DNA of 64,000 bases from Xanthostigma xanthostigma (lineage: Eukaryota > Arthropoda > Insecta > Raphidioptera > Raphidiidae), in NCBI GenBank assembly GCA_963575645.1, contig OY754470.1, forward strand, positions 9,928,501-9,992,500, written 5' to 3'. A program made the translations under genes and the position numbers. Under the pieces are notes generated by a model. The model saw only the letters and a program-made list of their open reading frames with translations, searched no databases and had not been told where the DNA came from. Shown here in pieces: positions 47,401 to 57,540 of the stretch; within the stretch, counting starts at the first letter, position 1; each line of letters opens with the position of its first letter.

Positions 47401-48084
47401 GTGTTTTGTCAAAAAAAAAAACTGTTTTCGTACCATGTAGCGACATCGGGTAGAATTTGCTCAAATATAGTTCAGACATTTCTGCGCTGTAGTCGTTTTC
47501 ATAGACACGTCTTTAATGAAAAACATTTTGCACACTTTTACATACGTTTTAAACATTTTTGCTCCCATATACCTACTTTTGTACCGCGCAGTCAGTGAAA
47601 AAATTTTAGGAAACATTGATCGTGAAGTGGAACCAGATTACTTATCTGCATTAAATTGTTCTAAACAGATACTATTTTATAATACGCGCCACGAAACTAA
47701 AAGGCTCGGAAGTTAGATGCGAATGTGGCCTTGCGCTTATGTACAGTCTGTTGAAAAACTACAAACTCGCTAGTCAACAAAACTAAAATAAAAATAACAA
47801 CTTGACAATAGCGTACTCGATTGTACTTTAAAGCAGGAAAGCGACAAGTGACAAAGGCAACGAGCGATAACGGCCAATCACCGACGTGCGCACGTTCCGT
47901 GCAGGTAGCTGGGAGGTGTTGGCAGTCTCAACGGCTCTAAAATGTGCCTTTGTGACGCTGTTTATGACTAACCTTCCGTGGCGCGTATTGTACATGCGGC
48001 GGTACAGCATAAGTTCGTTTATAGCGAAAAATGCAGGTTTTTTCAACTTCAGCAAAGCCTAATAATGGTTTTATTTTGTTTCAG

Positions 48085-48300
48085 ATATATAGCGATAATG
48101 GATCCACTTCGACCTCGAATGGGTCGACGGACCACATTGTGTATAGCATGTGGAATTTGGGTCCTGAGTACGATAATGTCGTGTCCAAATCTGGTGTTCT
48201 TCACCACATATGATCAGAAGTTAGGAGAGAATGACGTCAGGATAATCTGTTATTCAGAATGGCCCGATGGGCCCACAACACAATCATATCACGAATATGT
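48085..48300 (+). CDS. Tachykinin receptor, exon covering DRY-TM4-ECL2 (partial gene)
   Basis: Rhodopsin-class neuropeptide GPCR exon. The acceptor TTTGTTTCAG precedes it and the donor GTAAGT follows at 48,301. The first base completes the Arg of the DRY motif, then YIAIMDPLRPRMGRRTTLCI follows. TM4 is ACGIWVLSTIMSCPNLVFF, and the second extracellular loop holds the Cys expected to pair with TM3 (RIICYSEWPD). RYxAIMxPLRPRM is diagnostic of the insect tachykinin receptor (TkR99D/DTKR type) rather than the natalisin/TkR86C type. The exon ends EYV with two bases (GT) of the Val codon, completed by the exon at 63,738. Open frame upstream of 48,085 is intron. Exons for TM1-TM3 were not found in the window. 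Confidence 0.92.
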
Positions 48301-48802
48301 GTAAGTCTTTAATATATCAATACATACAACCGGATATATGCGAATTTTGTTTTATAAGTAATGATTTAAAAAATAGAAATCCTATATATATATTTATATT
48401 TAAGCGTACTTACAAAACAAGAATCAAGAGCTTAAGGAATTGCGTGCATAGGTATGAGTAACTCAACTGATAGGCAATAAATAAAATTAAAAATTAAAAC
48501 ATCAGAGTGCTTTTGTTGCCTCCATTTTCCGCCTTTACAACAATGATAGTGTCTCCAAGAACGGTCATAAAAAGAAACCATTAATTTTAATGTATATAAA
48601 CCGAGTATCGGTGTAAAGAGATAATTTATGAATATTGTGTTCATAAAGCAGTTCAGTGGCGTGCAGCGGCGACACAGTTTATTAAAGTCATTTCTTTTAT
48701 TTTCGCATAAATTTCGTTTTTTGTTAAATACATTTTCATTGGTATCAATTTTTATTTTTATTTATTATTCTCGATATACATAAGAAACATGGAACAGTTT
48801 TA

Positions 48803-49060
48803 GCACCCTCACTCTCAATCTCACTCTTTGACCTCACCCTCAATCTCACTCTTTGACCTCACCCTCAATCTCACTCTTTGACCTCACCCTCAATCTCACT
48901 CTTACCCTCACCCTAAACCTCATCCTCACCTTCAATCTCATCCTCAACCTCATCTTCAACCTCATCCTCAACCTCATCCTCAACTTCATCCTCAATATCA
49001 TCCTCAACTTCATCCTCAACTCTATCTTCCACTTCATCCTCAACTTCAACCTCAACATCA
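48803..49060. repeat. Minisatellite in the tachykinin-receptor intron
   Basis: About three copies of a 25-bp unit (CAATCTCACTCTTTGACCTC plus ACCCT) pass into a 12-bp unit CTCATCCTCAAC repeated many times with variation. Open in several frames on both strands, which explains the repetitive Leu/Asn and Glu/Val predictions; not a gene. Confidence 0.95.
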
Positions 49061-51330
49061 AGGATAGGACACTTTTGGCCGGCTCTGGATAAGTTTAGTT
49101 GTTTTTGTTGGTAAGTTCTGAACTCCCAAGCCAAACTTTCGGACTTTTCAAACAGTTTGAATTCGATGGTAGCACTTCTAGGCTTTTAGAACTAGTCGGA
49201 GCTTATTGAACTGCTAAAACCAGGCTCTAAGAATCCGATAATTTAACTAACAAACATGCAGTTTAGTCCGATGTGTTGTGTCTAAATTTTGATTGATTGA
49301 TTGAATATACGCTTTAAGAGCTCAAAACAATTCTAGAACTTATCAACAAACACATTAACGCAAGCGAATCAACCAGCGAAATTGCCATTCGCGATATAAA
49401 GCAGGCGGCAAGTAATAATTTTTTAAAGCACAGAAAAATTAATAAATACTTCAAATTTTTCGTTCTCAAAATTAACATATGGCAGCTCGGAATTTTTAGA
49501 TGCTTAAACGTCAACCGGTTTGTAATCATGCTTACCCTACAAAAATAACGATATTCCAATGATTTTGGTTATTTTAAAATCTTTCAAGGATATATATCTC
49601 TGAGAGCGTAATAACTTTTTGAACACTCAGTTTTTACATTCATGATTATAAACATTAAACAATTTTGATTTTTTCCACGAATTTGAATTAATCTAATAGC
49701 AATGTAATATAATATGTTCTGTGATCTCGATTTAAAATTCAATTCTGTAACATTATAGCTAATACGTGTCACGGTGATTTATCGACAATAAATACAGCTA
49801 TAAAATAATGATAATAGTCTTTAAAAATGTCTCTTTTGACGAATTTTTTAAAATCGCATCAAAATATACTTTGACTTGCACTGAAGCATGATATTACATC
49901 AGACCCTGATCCTTCCACTTCCAACCCTATGTAGTAGAGATATTGCTCAGTTGCGTGTATACAGAATGTGTATAAAAATATTTAAATAATAAACGTAAAA
50001 TTTTCAATTCTTATTCGTTAATAAATCTGTAGTAATTAATTATACTAATATTGCATATTTCCCATACCACTTATACTATAGTGTTAACCAAGTGCGTATT
50101 ATACGTTCATCAACTTCCGGTTCCGTATAGGGCATATAGAGTATTATTTCGTCATCAGTAGATTGCTGCCACCGAAAATTAAAAAAACTTGTCAACTTAT
50201 CTTATTCAAAATAATTTCGTTAAAAATATATATAAAGCGCTACTGTCTTGATTTTTTCAGATATTCAAACCACGTGATTACAATGTTAGAGCTGGTAGGG
50301 CACATTATTAACAACTTTAAGAGGTTATATCTCGTGACATATTCACCGAAAAAAAGTAATTTAAGAACTTTTATTGCATTTTTAAAAACCTGTCCAACAA
50401 TACCCCATGCAATGAGGTGCACGATAATACAAATGTTCATCCCTCAGTTCCATGTGTGGAAAGCTACCCTTATTTTTTTTTTTTTTTTAGTAATTTCATT
50501 ACAAAATTATATAGCGGTTGATATAAGACTCCTGCCTGTAAAATTTCATCAGAATCGATGGAAATATGGCGGAGTTGTAAGGTTATGACGTACGGACAGA
50601 CAGACGGAGCCCTAAAAATTAATGTGTCCATCATACATTAATTTTAAATTATGTATAATGCACCTATGAAATTGATGACATTAGAAATAGGTATTTATTG
50701 AAATTTAGAAAAAACCTCTGAAGTCTAAAAAAGGCCAATATTCTTTTCTTCTATCAGGTTCAAGTTTAATGAAAAAATTAACTTATAGTTATAAACGGAA
50801 CTTGGCACTAAAATTGTTTCAATTATAATTAATTTTCAATTTGTAATTAATTTTTAAGTACTTAAACGTGATTAACTTTTTCACAAATTAAGAGGCACTT
50901 CTAAACGAGGTGTTCTTTGATTTAACCTTACAATAATATGACTGTAGAATGTGTTCTTAAAATATTTAAATTTAAATATAAAACAGAATACAACCGACTA
51001 ACAACATGCTTAAATATAATTGTCAGAACAATATAACTTGTATTTCATATACTTAATCGTCTTTATGTATGTATTAACATAACTGCATACTTAGTTTAGA
51101 CTTTATAGTAATAAATCAGTTAATTTTCAAAACAAAAAGCACTTGATAGCGTTATTAAAGCAAACTTTATAAAACGACAACATTAGTATGGAACTATATT
51201 AATTGTTTACTTTTTAAATCCTAATAGGCGAAACACTAGCTCTTATTTATCCGGCTCCTTTGCCTGTACGAATGATTAAAATCCACCGCGAATTTAGAAC
51301 TCTTCAATATTTATTTAAACTAAAACATAA
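49061..51330. other. Intronic AT-rich stretch
   Basis: No exon recognised. At about 50,540-50,615 a dispersed-repeat signature occurs: AAAATTTCATCAGAATCG, TGGCGGAGTTGTAAG, GACAGACAGACGGAGCC. The 141-codon frame ending at 50,588 runs into it and shows no domain. Confidence 0.4.
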
Positions 51331-51671
51331 TAAATATAGTTTAAAAAAAACTAAAAAACACGCTTTATATCAAACTAAAAAGTGAAAAATAAATATAGTT
51401 TAAAAAAAAACTAAAAAACACGCACTATATCGAACTTAAAAGTAAAAAATAATTTTTTTAAAATAAGCTTAAAAAGCGTGGGGCGCTTTGTTCTACATTT
51501 TCGTACATCGAGCGCCCCACGCTTTTTAAGCTTATTTTAAAAAAATTATTTTTTACTTTTTAGTTCGATATAATGCGTGTTTTTTAGTTTTTTTTAAACT
51601 ATATTTATTTTTCACTTTTTAGTTTGATTAAAGCGTGTTTTTTAGTTTTTTTTAAACTACATATATTTATT
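51331..51671. mobile_element. Foldback palindrome with internal tandem units
   Basis: Mirror-image arms centre near 51,501. The core AAGCGTGGGGCGC / GCGCCCCACGCTT is followed outward by AAGCTTATTTTAAAAAAATT and by two tandem ~70-bp units carrying ACTAAAAAACACGC and AAACTAAAAAG. Right of it lies the tRNA-like sequence at 51.73 kb. No ORF. Confidence 0.85.
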
Positions 51672-51731
51672 TTCCACTTTTTAGTTCGATTTATTGTCAA
51701 AAATTTGCCGAAAAATAAACATTTTTTTTTT

Positions 51732-51820
51732 TCGGCGTGGACGGGATTAGAACCCACGACCCGTGATGCCGAGAGTCGACGTCAGCGAAGACCCGTGCCT
51801 TAGACCGCACGGCTGCCAGT
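51732..51820 (-). mobile_element. tRNA-like sequence (class II tRNA type), probably a SINE head
   Basis: On the minus strand GGCAGCCGTGCGGTCTAAGG resembles the A-box/D-arm of a Leu/Ser-type tRNA, a long middle follows, and GGGTTCTAATCC is a near-perfect B box followed by CGTCCACGCCG and an A-run. The 5' acceptor strand does not pair with the 3' end, so a working tRNA is unlikely. Confidence 0.6.
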
Positions 51821-51888
51821 GCACTTACTGATTGGCATATTATACCGCTACATAAACGACTTGCTGTAGTGCAAATGAAAATTACAAA

Positions 51889-51922
51889 CATACATACATA
51901 CATACATACATACATACATACA
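51889..51922. repeat. (CATA)n microsatellite
   Basis: Eight or so tandem CATA units. Confidence 0.95.
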
Positions 51923-52019
51923 AACTTACAAGTGAAGTTAATATAAAGCGTGTAATAAAAAAAACAATGCCTGAAAATTATGAACATATTTGAACTAATC
52001 AATTTTCTGGAACAGCATT

Positions 52020-52531
52020 AAAGGACCCCGCACAAACCCTATGGGGTTTCGTTCTCGATTAAATTGATCGAAAATGGTTTTATTTTATAGTTTAAAGGTT
52101 ACTAAGAAAAAGTGTCCATGGGCGCATAGCCTAAAAATAAAATTTTAAATACAGATATGTTTAGTGAGGTTTTAGATAATTGAATTCACAAACATGTTCC
52201 GTGTTCAACTTTTGTGCTTTTCTTTAGAAATATAAAAATAGTCGAAAACTAGGGTAATGTTGGAAGGTGTCACCCTGTATAAAATAATAATGTCATATTC
52301 GGATTTAGCGCACTCGAAAATATATTTCTAGAGCTTAGGATGTTTTAAGATTGTGAATTCAATGGATATCCCTATATCTAAAATCTCGCTAAACATATCT
52401 GTAGCTAAAAATCTTTTGGTTTTTAGGCTATGCGCCCATGGATACTTGTTCCTAGTGACCTTTATACTAGAAAATAAAACCATATTCGATCAATTTAAAC
52501 GGAGAATCAAAAAGTTTGTGCAGGGTTCTTT
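52020..52531. mobile_element. Long-TIR (foldback) element, ~510 bp
   Basis: Arms of about 110 nt: left AAGGACCCCGCACAAACCCT, then ATTAAATTGATCGAAAATGG, then TCCATGGGCGCATAGCCTAA. On the right these appear reversed as TTAGGCTATGCGCCCATGGA down to TTTGTGCAGGGTTCTTTT. No coding capacity; the short plus frame is incidental. Confidence 0.85.
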
Positions 52532-53357
52532 TGCTTAACTTTTCGATTAACTAAAATAATGAAAAACCGTATGTGCTCTTTTTTCTCTGATACTGTTAAA
52601 GAATGACATAAATTATCCCGAAAAGACGAAATATTTGAACTAAAGTAAACCGACGTCCAAACAGAAAAACACGTATGAGTTATGATATCGCTGCAGAAAT
52701 AACTGGAGAAATTTAGCACATAAATTTAAGACAACGCTAAGTTAAGTAAGAACTCTAAATTCAATGTACAACCTCTTGAAATCTTTAGGAACTAGGGTTG
52801 GAGAAATTCTTATTCATCTTTCATTAGAATTTGAAAGAGTGCATACGATCCATGTTCAGAATATTCATTCTTTTCTGTGTTATTTCCAAGGTATAAATAT
52901 TTATCCTCCCAAGGAAATATTAATGGCCGCCACATACCTTATAATACCTAACCTATAAACGTGGAGTATTATATTATGTACAGTTTGCTCTTGTAAATTT
53001 ATTTGAATTGTTTATTATCCTTTTCTGAAGTGTATAGTTGTAAAGCATTAAAGTTAGTGGAATTGGGTTAGAATAAAACATTACTTTGTAATACTTTTTT
53101 TGAGGTGTTTTTTTGAAGTGTAACGTTCCTACAATTTAACTAGCATCGTAGTAAATTTACCTATTTGTGATTTTAGTAAGTTAATTTTTTTATATATTTA
53201 TATTGATATATGTAAAGTTTTTATGTGTCAATAACTACCATTGTTAATGTATCTATGTTTTCTTCCTTTTAAATAAGACTGTTACTTACTTTTTTTATTA
53301 AAATCAATGTCGTGGACTGTGCTTCGGTTAATGTAAATTCGTGTAAGTGGATTAATT

Positions 53358-54482
53358 ATGTCTTATGGCATGAAATGTCCGCTATGTCTAGTTAAAACTG
53401 GCCGATATGATGATACTATTGTCTGTAAGCAGTGCAATTTGTGTTTTCACATCAATTGTGTTGGTTTATCCATCGACGCTTTTAGTGATATGAAAACTAG
53501 TAAATCAATAAAAGAATGGGTGTGTCCGCAGTGCACTAATTCATCTAGTCCTTCACTAGTTGGTGATACCACTGATAAAAGTGACAAAACGAATAATGAT
53601 AATTTAACTCCTCGAGCTGAAGAGGATTTTTCTCAATTAATAAATCTAAATTCAGAAGCAAAATTGGATCTGATTCTTAAATATCAGCTTAGTACGAATA
53701 GTGCTATTTTTTCTTTATCTAAACAAGTTTCAGAATTGAAATCAATCATTGAATGCAAGGATGAAGTTATTAACAAGTTGCAAGTTGAAATTTTATCCTT
53801 AAAATCTTTAATAAAGCTCCCAGCTAAGGCTACATACGCGAAAGTGGTTTCTCATAATAGTCCAAATGATAATCATTTATTTAAATCAAATGCTTTGCCT
53901 ACTCAGTCTGCTGTTAATATTACAGTCAGTTCAAATTTAGAACAGGTTCGTAAGGATAACCGTACTGACTCGCAGGCACAGTCTTTACCTAGCAACCCCA
54001 AAGATAAAAATGAGATCATTACTACTGATTTGATTAACAATTCCGATATCAATTCAGCTGATGTGAAGATGAAGAAGAATAAGTTATCTGATAGAACGGA
54101 CGATCCTGACTCTGATGACTCGGTTTCGCCGTCTCCAAATTGGACTACAGTTCGTAAGCGTTCCAGGAAGCAGAATTTTATTCAGGGAACTTGCGAAGAT
54201 GTTAATATTAAAATAAAAGGTGCACCTCGCAAGGAATTTTTACACATTTACGGTTTGGATCCTTCAACTTCTGAAAATGAGCTTACTTCATATTTACAGC
54301 AATACGCTTCTAATGTAATTTGCGAAAAACTCCAAGCCAAGCATCCTTCACTATATTCATCTTTTAAAATCACTGTCCTAGAAGAGGAGGCTGAAAAAAT
54401 CAAAACAGTAGATATATGGCCAAAAGGTGTCAGATTAAATAAATTTTTTCATCGCATTCAAAAACATCTTGGGAATGGTTAA
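53358..54482 (+). CDS. LINE ORF1: PHD-finger protein, 374 aa
   Basis: First ORF of a non-LTR retrotransposon; such proteins bind element RNA and help target-site priming. The N-terminus has a complete C4HC3 PHD-type zinc finger: Cys7, Cys10, Cys23, Cys26, His31, Cys34, Cys56, Cys59 (start MKCPLC, end WVCPQC). A coiled-coil-like stretch follows near residues 95-155 (LNSEAKLDLILKYQL, then QVSELKSIIECKDEVINKLQ), then a polar Ser/Asn/Asp-rich region and a basic cluster (RKRSRKQNF). The C-terminal domain has IYGLDPSTSENELTSYLQQY, resembling an RRM-like fold of CR1-group ORF1 proteins. It ends in TAA, overlapping the open ORF2 frame. No stop or frameshift, so the copy looks young. It lies in sense orientation within the tachykinin-receptor intron. 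Confidence 0.88.
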   Translation: MSYGMKCPLCLVKTGRYDDTIVCKQCNLCFHINCVGLSIDAFSDMKTSKSIKEWVCPQCTNSSSPSLVGDTTDKSDKTNNDNLTPRAEEDFSQLINLNSEAKLDLILKYQLSTNSAIFSLSKQVSELKSIIECKDEVINKLQVEILSLKSLIKLPAKATYAKVVSHNSPNDNHLFKSNALPTQSAVNITVSSNLEQVRKDNRTDSQAQSLPSNPKDKNEIITTDLINNSDINSADVKMKKNKLSDRTDDPDSDDSVSPSPNWTTVRKRSRKQNFIQGTCEDVNIKIKGAPRKEFLHIYGLDPSTSENELTSYLQQYASNVICEKLQAKHPSLYSSFKITVLEEEAEKIKTVDIWPKGVRLNKFFHRIQKHLGNG

Positions 54483-54520
54483 ATCAGAACGTTCATTCTC
54501 GTCATCTTAATACTATAAGT

Positions 54521-57388
54521 TTGCGTAACAAAACTAATATTGACTTCGGAGCAGATGAAACAAATGAATTTAAAATTGTTCATATGAACGTCCAGTGCAT
54601 TTCAAACAAAGTTAGTTCTCTTGAAGTCTTTTTGTATAAATACAGACCTAATATATTATGTGTAAGTGAACACTGGCAAACTAAAGAAGGCCTCGATGCC
54701 ATTCACCTGGAAGGATATAGAAAAGTTGCTGATTATTGCAGAATTACGGGCTCCCATGGAGGCACTGCCATTTTTTGTGATGATAGCTGTAATCTTGAAG
54801 TCGAGCAATTAACTTTGAATCATTACTGTAGTGATTATAACTGTGAGATTTCAGGTGTTGATTTTATTTTTAATAACAGACTTGTACTAACTTTATTAGT
54901 TCTCTATCGATCACCAAACAGCGATTTTACAGTTTTTATTGATAACCTTTTTGATTTATTGTATGATCTAGTTACTACTAAGAGATATATAGCCCTTCTT
55001 GGTGACTTCAATGTTGATTTCTTATCAAATTGTAGTAACAAAATGGATCTATCTGATTTATTTAACTGTTTTCTTCTGAAACAATGTGTGAATGTACCAA
55101 CAAGGGTTAAAACATTGCTTGATTACGTTGTCACTAATGTCGATTGTGGCGCGTATGACGTTGCAGTACTAGATGAAGGCATCTCTGATCACGCAGCACA
55201 AATGATCTCTTTCAAAACAAATTTACTGTCAGTTGTTAATGACAATATTAACTGCGACAAATTCTATCACTGTAGGTCGTTCAATAAATCTAATCTTGAT
55301 CATTTTAACTTTTTACTTGCTAAGACCAATTGGACAAGCATTTTGAATAATGATAACGTTGATGTCTGTTTTAATTGTTTTAACGAAACATTTCTATGGT
55401 GTCTCAATGTGGCTTGCCCACTGCTTAAAAGGAAAGATACTTCAAAAATTAAACGTCACGCATGGATTACTGACGAAATAATTTCAGACAGCCATGCAGT
55501 CAAACAATTATTTCATCTCAAAAACATATTAAAAAATGACATAGTTAACCATTATTACAAATATATCAAAACGAATTATCACAAAAACCTATCTAATACG
55601 AAACGGCTCTATTACGAATCGTTAACTGATAGAGCTAGCAATTCATCTAAGCAATTATGGTCTAATATCAATAATGTTTTAGGGCGAAAGAAGGTCCAAC
55701 GCAATAATGTGCAGATAGACTATAATAACATTTTATTGACTGATTCTGTTAAAGTCGCCGAAGCGTTTTGTTGCTTTTTTTCTTCTGCAGCTAGCAAACT
55801 AGTCAATAATAATTTTACGCCTGTTCCGTCATCATCATGTACAACCATATCCCACATTAATAACAACTTTTTTATCTTTCCTGTCACGAATTTTGAGACA
55901 CTTAATATTCTACAAAGTCTTGACAGTTCTAAGTCAACTGGTATGGACAGCTCTTCAAATTTCTTACTCAAGGCGTGTGCAATTAATGTAGTCGATGTTC
56001 TTACACATCTTGCAAATCTATCCTTTAGTGCTGGAATCTTTCCTTCTGCACTTAAAATTTCTAAAGTCATTCCATTGTATAAAAAAGGCGACACTAAATC
56101 TATGGACAATTATAGACAAATTCACTTATTGTCAACTATTTCCAAAATATTAGAGCGTTTAATGTTTTCTCGTCTAACATCCTATTTGAATACTCACAAA
56201 CTTATTTCCTGTTTCCAGCATGGCTTCCAAGCTGGTAAATCGACCTGTACAGCGTCCTTTGGTTTCATTGAATTTATTTACAAATCCATTGATCAAGGCA
56301 GATTTGTTGCGGGCATCTTTTTTGATCTTTCTAAAGCCTTCGACTGTGTTAACATCTCATTTTTAATGTCTAAACTTTATTCACTTGGTATAAGAGGACT
56401 TGCTGCCGACTGGATCTCTTCATTTCTCTCAGAGAGATATATGACGGTTCGAAATGGTAACGTACAGTCAAACTTGTATAAAATTCAATTAGGTGTGCCC
56501 CAGGGTTCTGTGCTCGGTCCGCTATTATTTTTAATTTATATAAATGATCTGCCAAAACATGTTCTTCATGATCACATTACCATGTTTGCTGATGATACAT
56601 CCATTGCCCTATCTGCAGGTTCCGCAGTGGAACTAGTAACTAAAATTAACTCCACTATTATCAGCTTCCGAAATTGGTGTGAGGCTAATCGGCTCGTTAT
56701 GAACAATGACAAAACATCCATAATTTTTTTCAGATCTAAAAGTAACCATTGTTCCTTAAATAGCAACCTAGCGTTTTCCAAGTCCACCAAATTTCTAGGC
56801 GTTTTTATTGATCAACATCTCAGCATGTCCGAGCATGTTGATTTCGTGTGCAAAAAACTTTGTTTTCACTTTTATTCCATCAGATCTCTTAGCTCAACAT
56901 TTAATATCAAAGCTCTGCTCAATGTATACTACAGTTTCGTTTATTCAGCTCTAAGCTTTAATGTCGTTATTTGGGGAAATAATTTTCAATGGAAAAGAAT
57001 TTTTATTCTTCAGAAGCGTATACTGAGACAAATTTTAAAACTTGGTTATAGGGTATCCTGTCGTCCCTACTTTATTAAATTCAAAATTCTTACATTTCCT
57101 TGCATCTATATTTTGGAAATGGCTAAATATGTGAAACAGAATATTACTTCCTTTGTTCATAATAATGAAGTACATGATTATAATACGCGTCAAAACAAAA
57201 ATGTTTATATAGGCAATTACCGGCTCAGTTTTTATAAAAAAAGTCCTGTGTGTGCTGGCAGTGCTATTTATAATAAATTACCTAAATCAATCCGGCGCAT
57301 CAACGACTTTAACAGCTTCAAGCGTATTTTAAAAAAAATTTTAATTGAGCAATGTTTTTATTCCCTAGACGATTTTTATAACTCATAA
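54521..57388 (+). CDS. LINE ORF2: APE endonuclease - reverse transcriptase, about 955 aa
   Basis: The frame is already open across the end of ORF1. 54,521 is a TTG, and the first in-frame ATG is at 54,587 (MNVQCISNKV), just at the start of the endonuclease. APE-type endonuclease motifs: MNVQCISNK, SEHWQTKEG, GGTAIFC, LLGDFNVDF and GISDHAAQ. Reverse transcriptase motifs: KVIPLYKKGD, NYRQIHLLSTISKILERL, HGFQAGKST, FDLSKAFDCV, GVPQGSVLGPLLFLIYINDL and the catalytic FADD (about residues 689-692). The C-terminal tail is YNTRQNKNVYIGNYRLSFYK then IYNKLPKSIRR. No internal stop. With ORF1 intact, this copy may be able to move or have moved recently. Overlapping minus-strand frames are shadows. Confidence 0.93.
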   Translation: MRNKTNIDFGADETNEFKIVHMNVQCISNKVSSLEVFLYKYRPNILCVSEHWQTKEGLDAIHLEGYRKVADYCRITGSHGGTAIFCDDSCNLEVEQLTLNHYCSDYNCEISGVDFIFNNRLVLTLLVLYRSPNSDFTVFIDNLFDLLYDLVTTKRYIALLGDFNVDFLSNCSNKMDLSDLFNCFLLKQCVNVPTRVKTLLDYVVTNVDCGAYDVAVLDEGISDHAAQMISFKTNLLSVVNDNINCDKFYHCRSFNKSNLDHFNFLLAKTNWTSILNNDNVDVCFNCFNETFLWCLNVACPLLKRKDTSKIKRHAWITDEIISDSHAVKQLFHLKNILKNDIVNHYYKYIKTNYHKNLSNTKRLYYESLTDRASNSSKQLWSNINNVLGRKKVQRNNVQIDYNNILLTDSVKVAEAFCCFFSSAASKLVNNNFTPVPSSSCTTISHINNNFFIFPVTNFETLNILQSLDSSKSTGMDSSSNFLLKACAINVVDVLTHLANLSFSAGIFPSALKISKVIPLYKKGDTKSMDNYRQIHLLSTISKILERLMFSRLTSYLNTHKLISCFQHGFQAGKSTCTASFGFIEFIYKSIDQGRFVAGIFFDLSKAFDCVNISFLMSKLYSLGIRGLAADWISSFLSERYMTVRNGNVQSNLYKIQLGVPQGSVLGPLLFLIYINDLPKHVLHDHITMFADDTSIALSAGSAVELVTKINSTIISFRNWCEANRLVMNNDKTSIIFFRSKSNHCSLNSNLAFSKSTKFLGVFIDQHLSMSEHVDFVCKKLCFHFYSIRSLSSTFNIKALLNVYYSFVYSALSFNVVIWGNNFQWKRIFILQKRILRQILKLGYRVSCRPYFIKFKILTFPCIYILEMAKYVKQNITSFVHNNEVHDYNTRQNKNVYIGNYRLSFYKKSPVCAGSAIYNKLPKSIRRINDFNSFKRILKKILIEQCFYSLDDFYNS

Positions 57389-57540
57389 GTTGTATTTATG
57401 GTACGTTTTTATTTCTATTCTGCTTTAAATCTTGTACTGCTTTAAATCTTGTACTTTTGTATGTATACTGACTTGTCATATTCAAACTATGTTTGACGTT
57501 ATGATGAATAAAATATCTAATCTAATCTAATCTAATCTAA

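Larger units (their letters stand above)
53358..57540 (+). mobile_element. CR1-group-like LINE, nearly full length, with (TCTAA)n tail
   Basis: Two long ORFs in order, a 3' UTR of about 150 bp containing AATAAAATA, and a tail of about five TCTAA units (57,514-57,540). The 5' UTR probably begins several hundred bases before 53,358, but its start is not visible. No clear target duplication was seen, as expected for many CR1-clade insertions. The clade call (CR1/Daphne-like) rests on ORF1 with a PHD finger, the ORF2 layout and a microsatellite tail. Confidence 0.85.

Noticed and set aside
47978-48084. N-terminal part of the open frame leading into the receptor exon
   Set aside because: A clear acceptor (TTTGTTTCAG) lies at 48,084 and protein similarity begins exactly after it; the upstream residues resemble no GPCR.
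48846-49134. Leu/Met/Arg-rich and Glu/Asp/Val-rich repetitive frames
   Set aside because: Translation of the 12-bp and 25-bp minisatellite; open in several frames on both strands, with no flanking coding signal.
50163-50588. 141-codon plus-strand frame
   Set aside because: Ends inside a dispersed repeat (GACAGACAGACGGAGCC follows), contains a T-run encoded Phe stretch, and has no domain.
51732-51820. Functional tRNA gene
   Set aside because: B box is good, but the acceptor strands do not pair and the A-run directly follows the 3' part; treated as a SINE-type tRNA-like sequence.
55720-56790. Three minus-strand frames inside the LINE
   Set aside because: Shadows of the reverse-transcriptase ORF.
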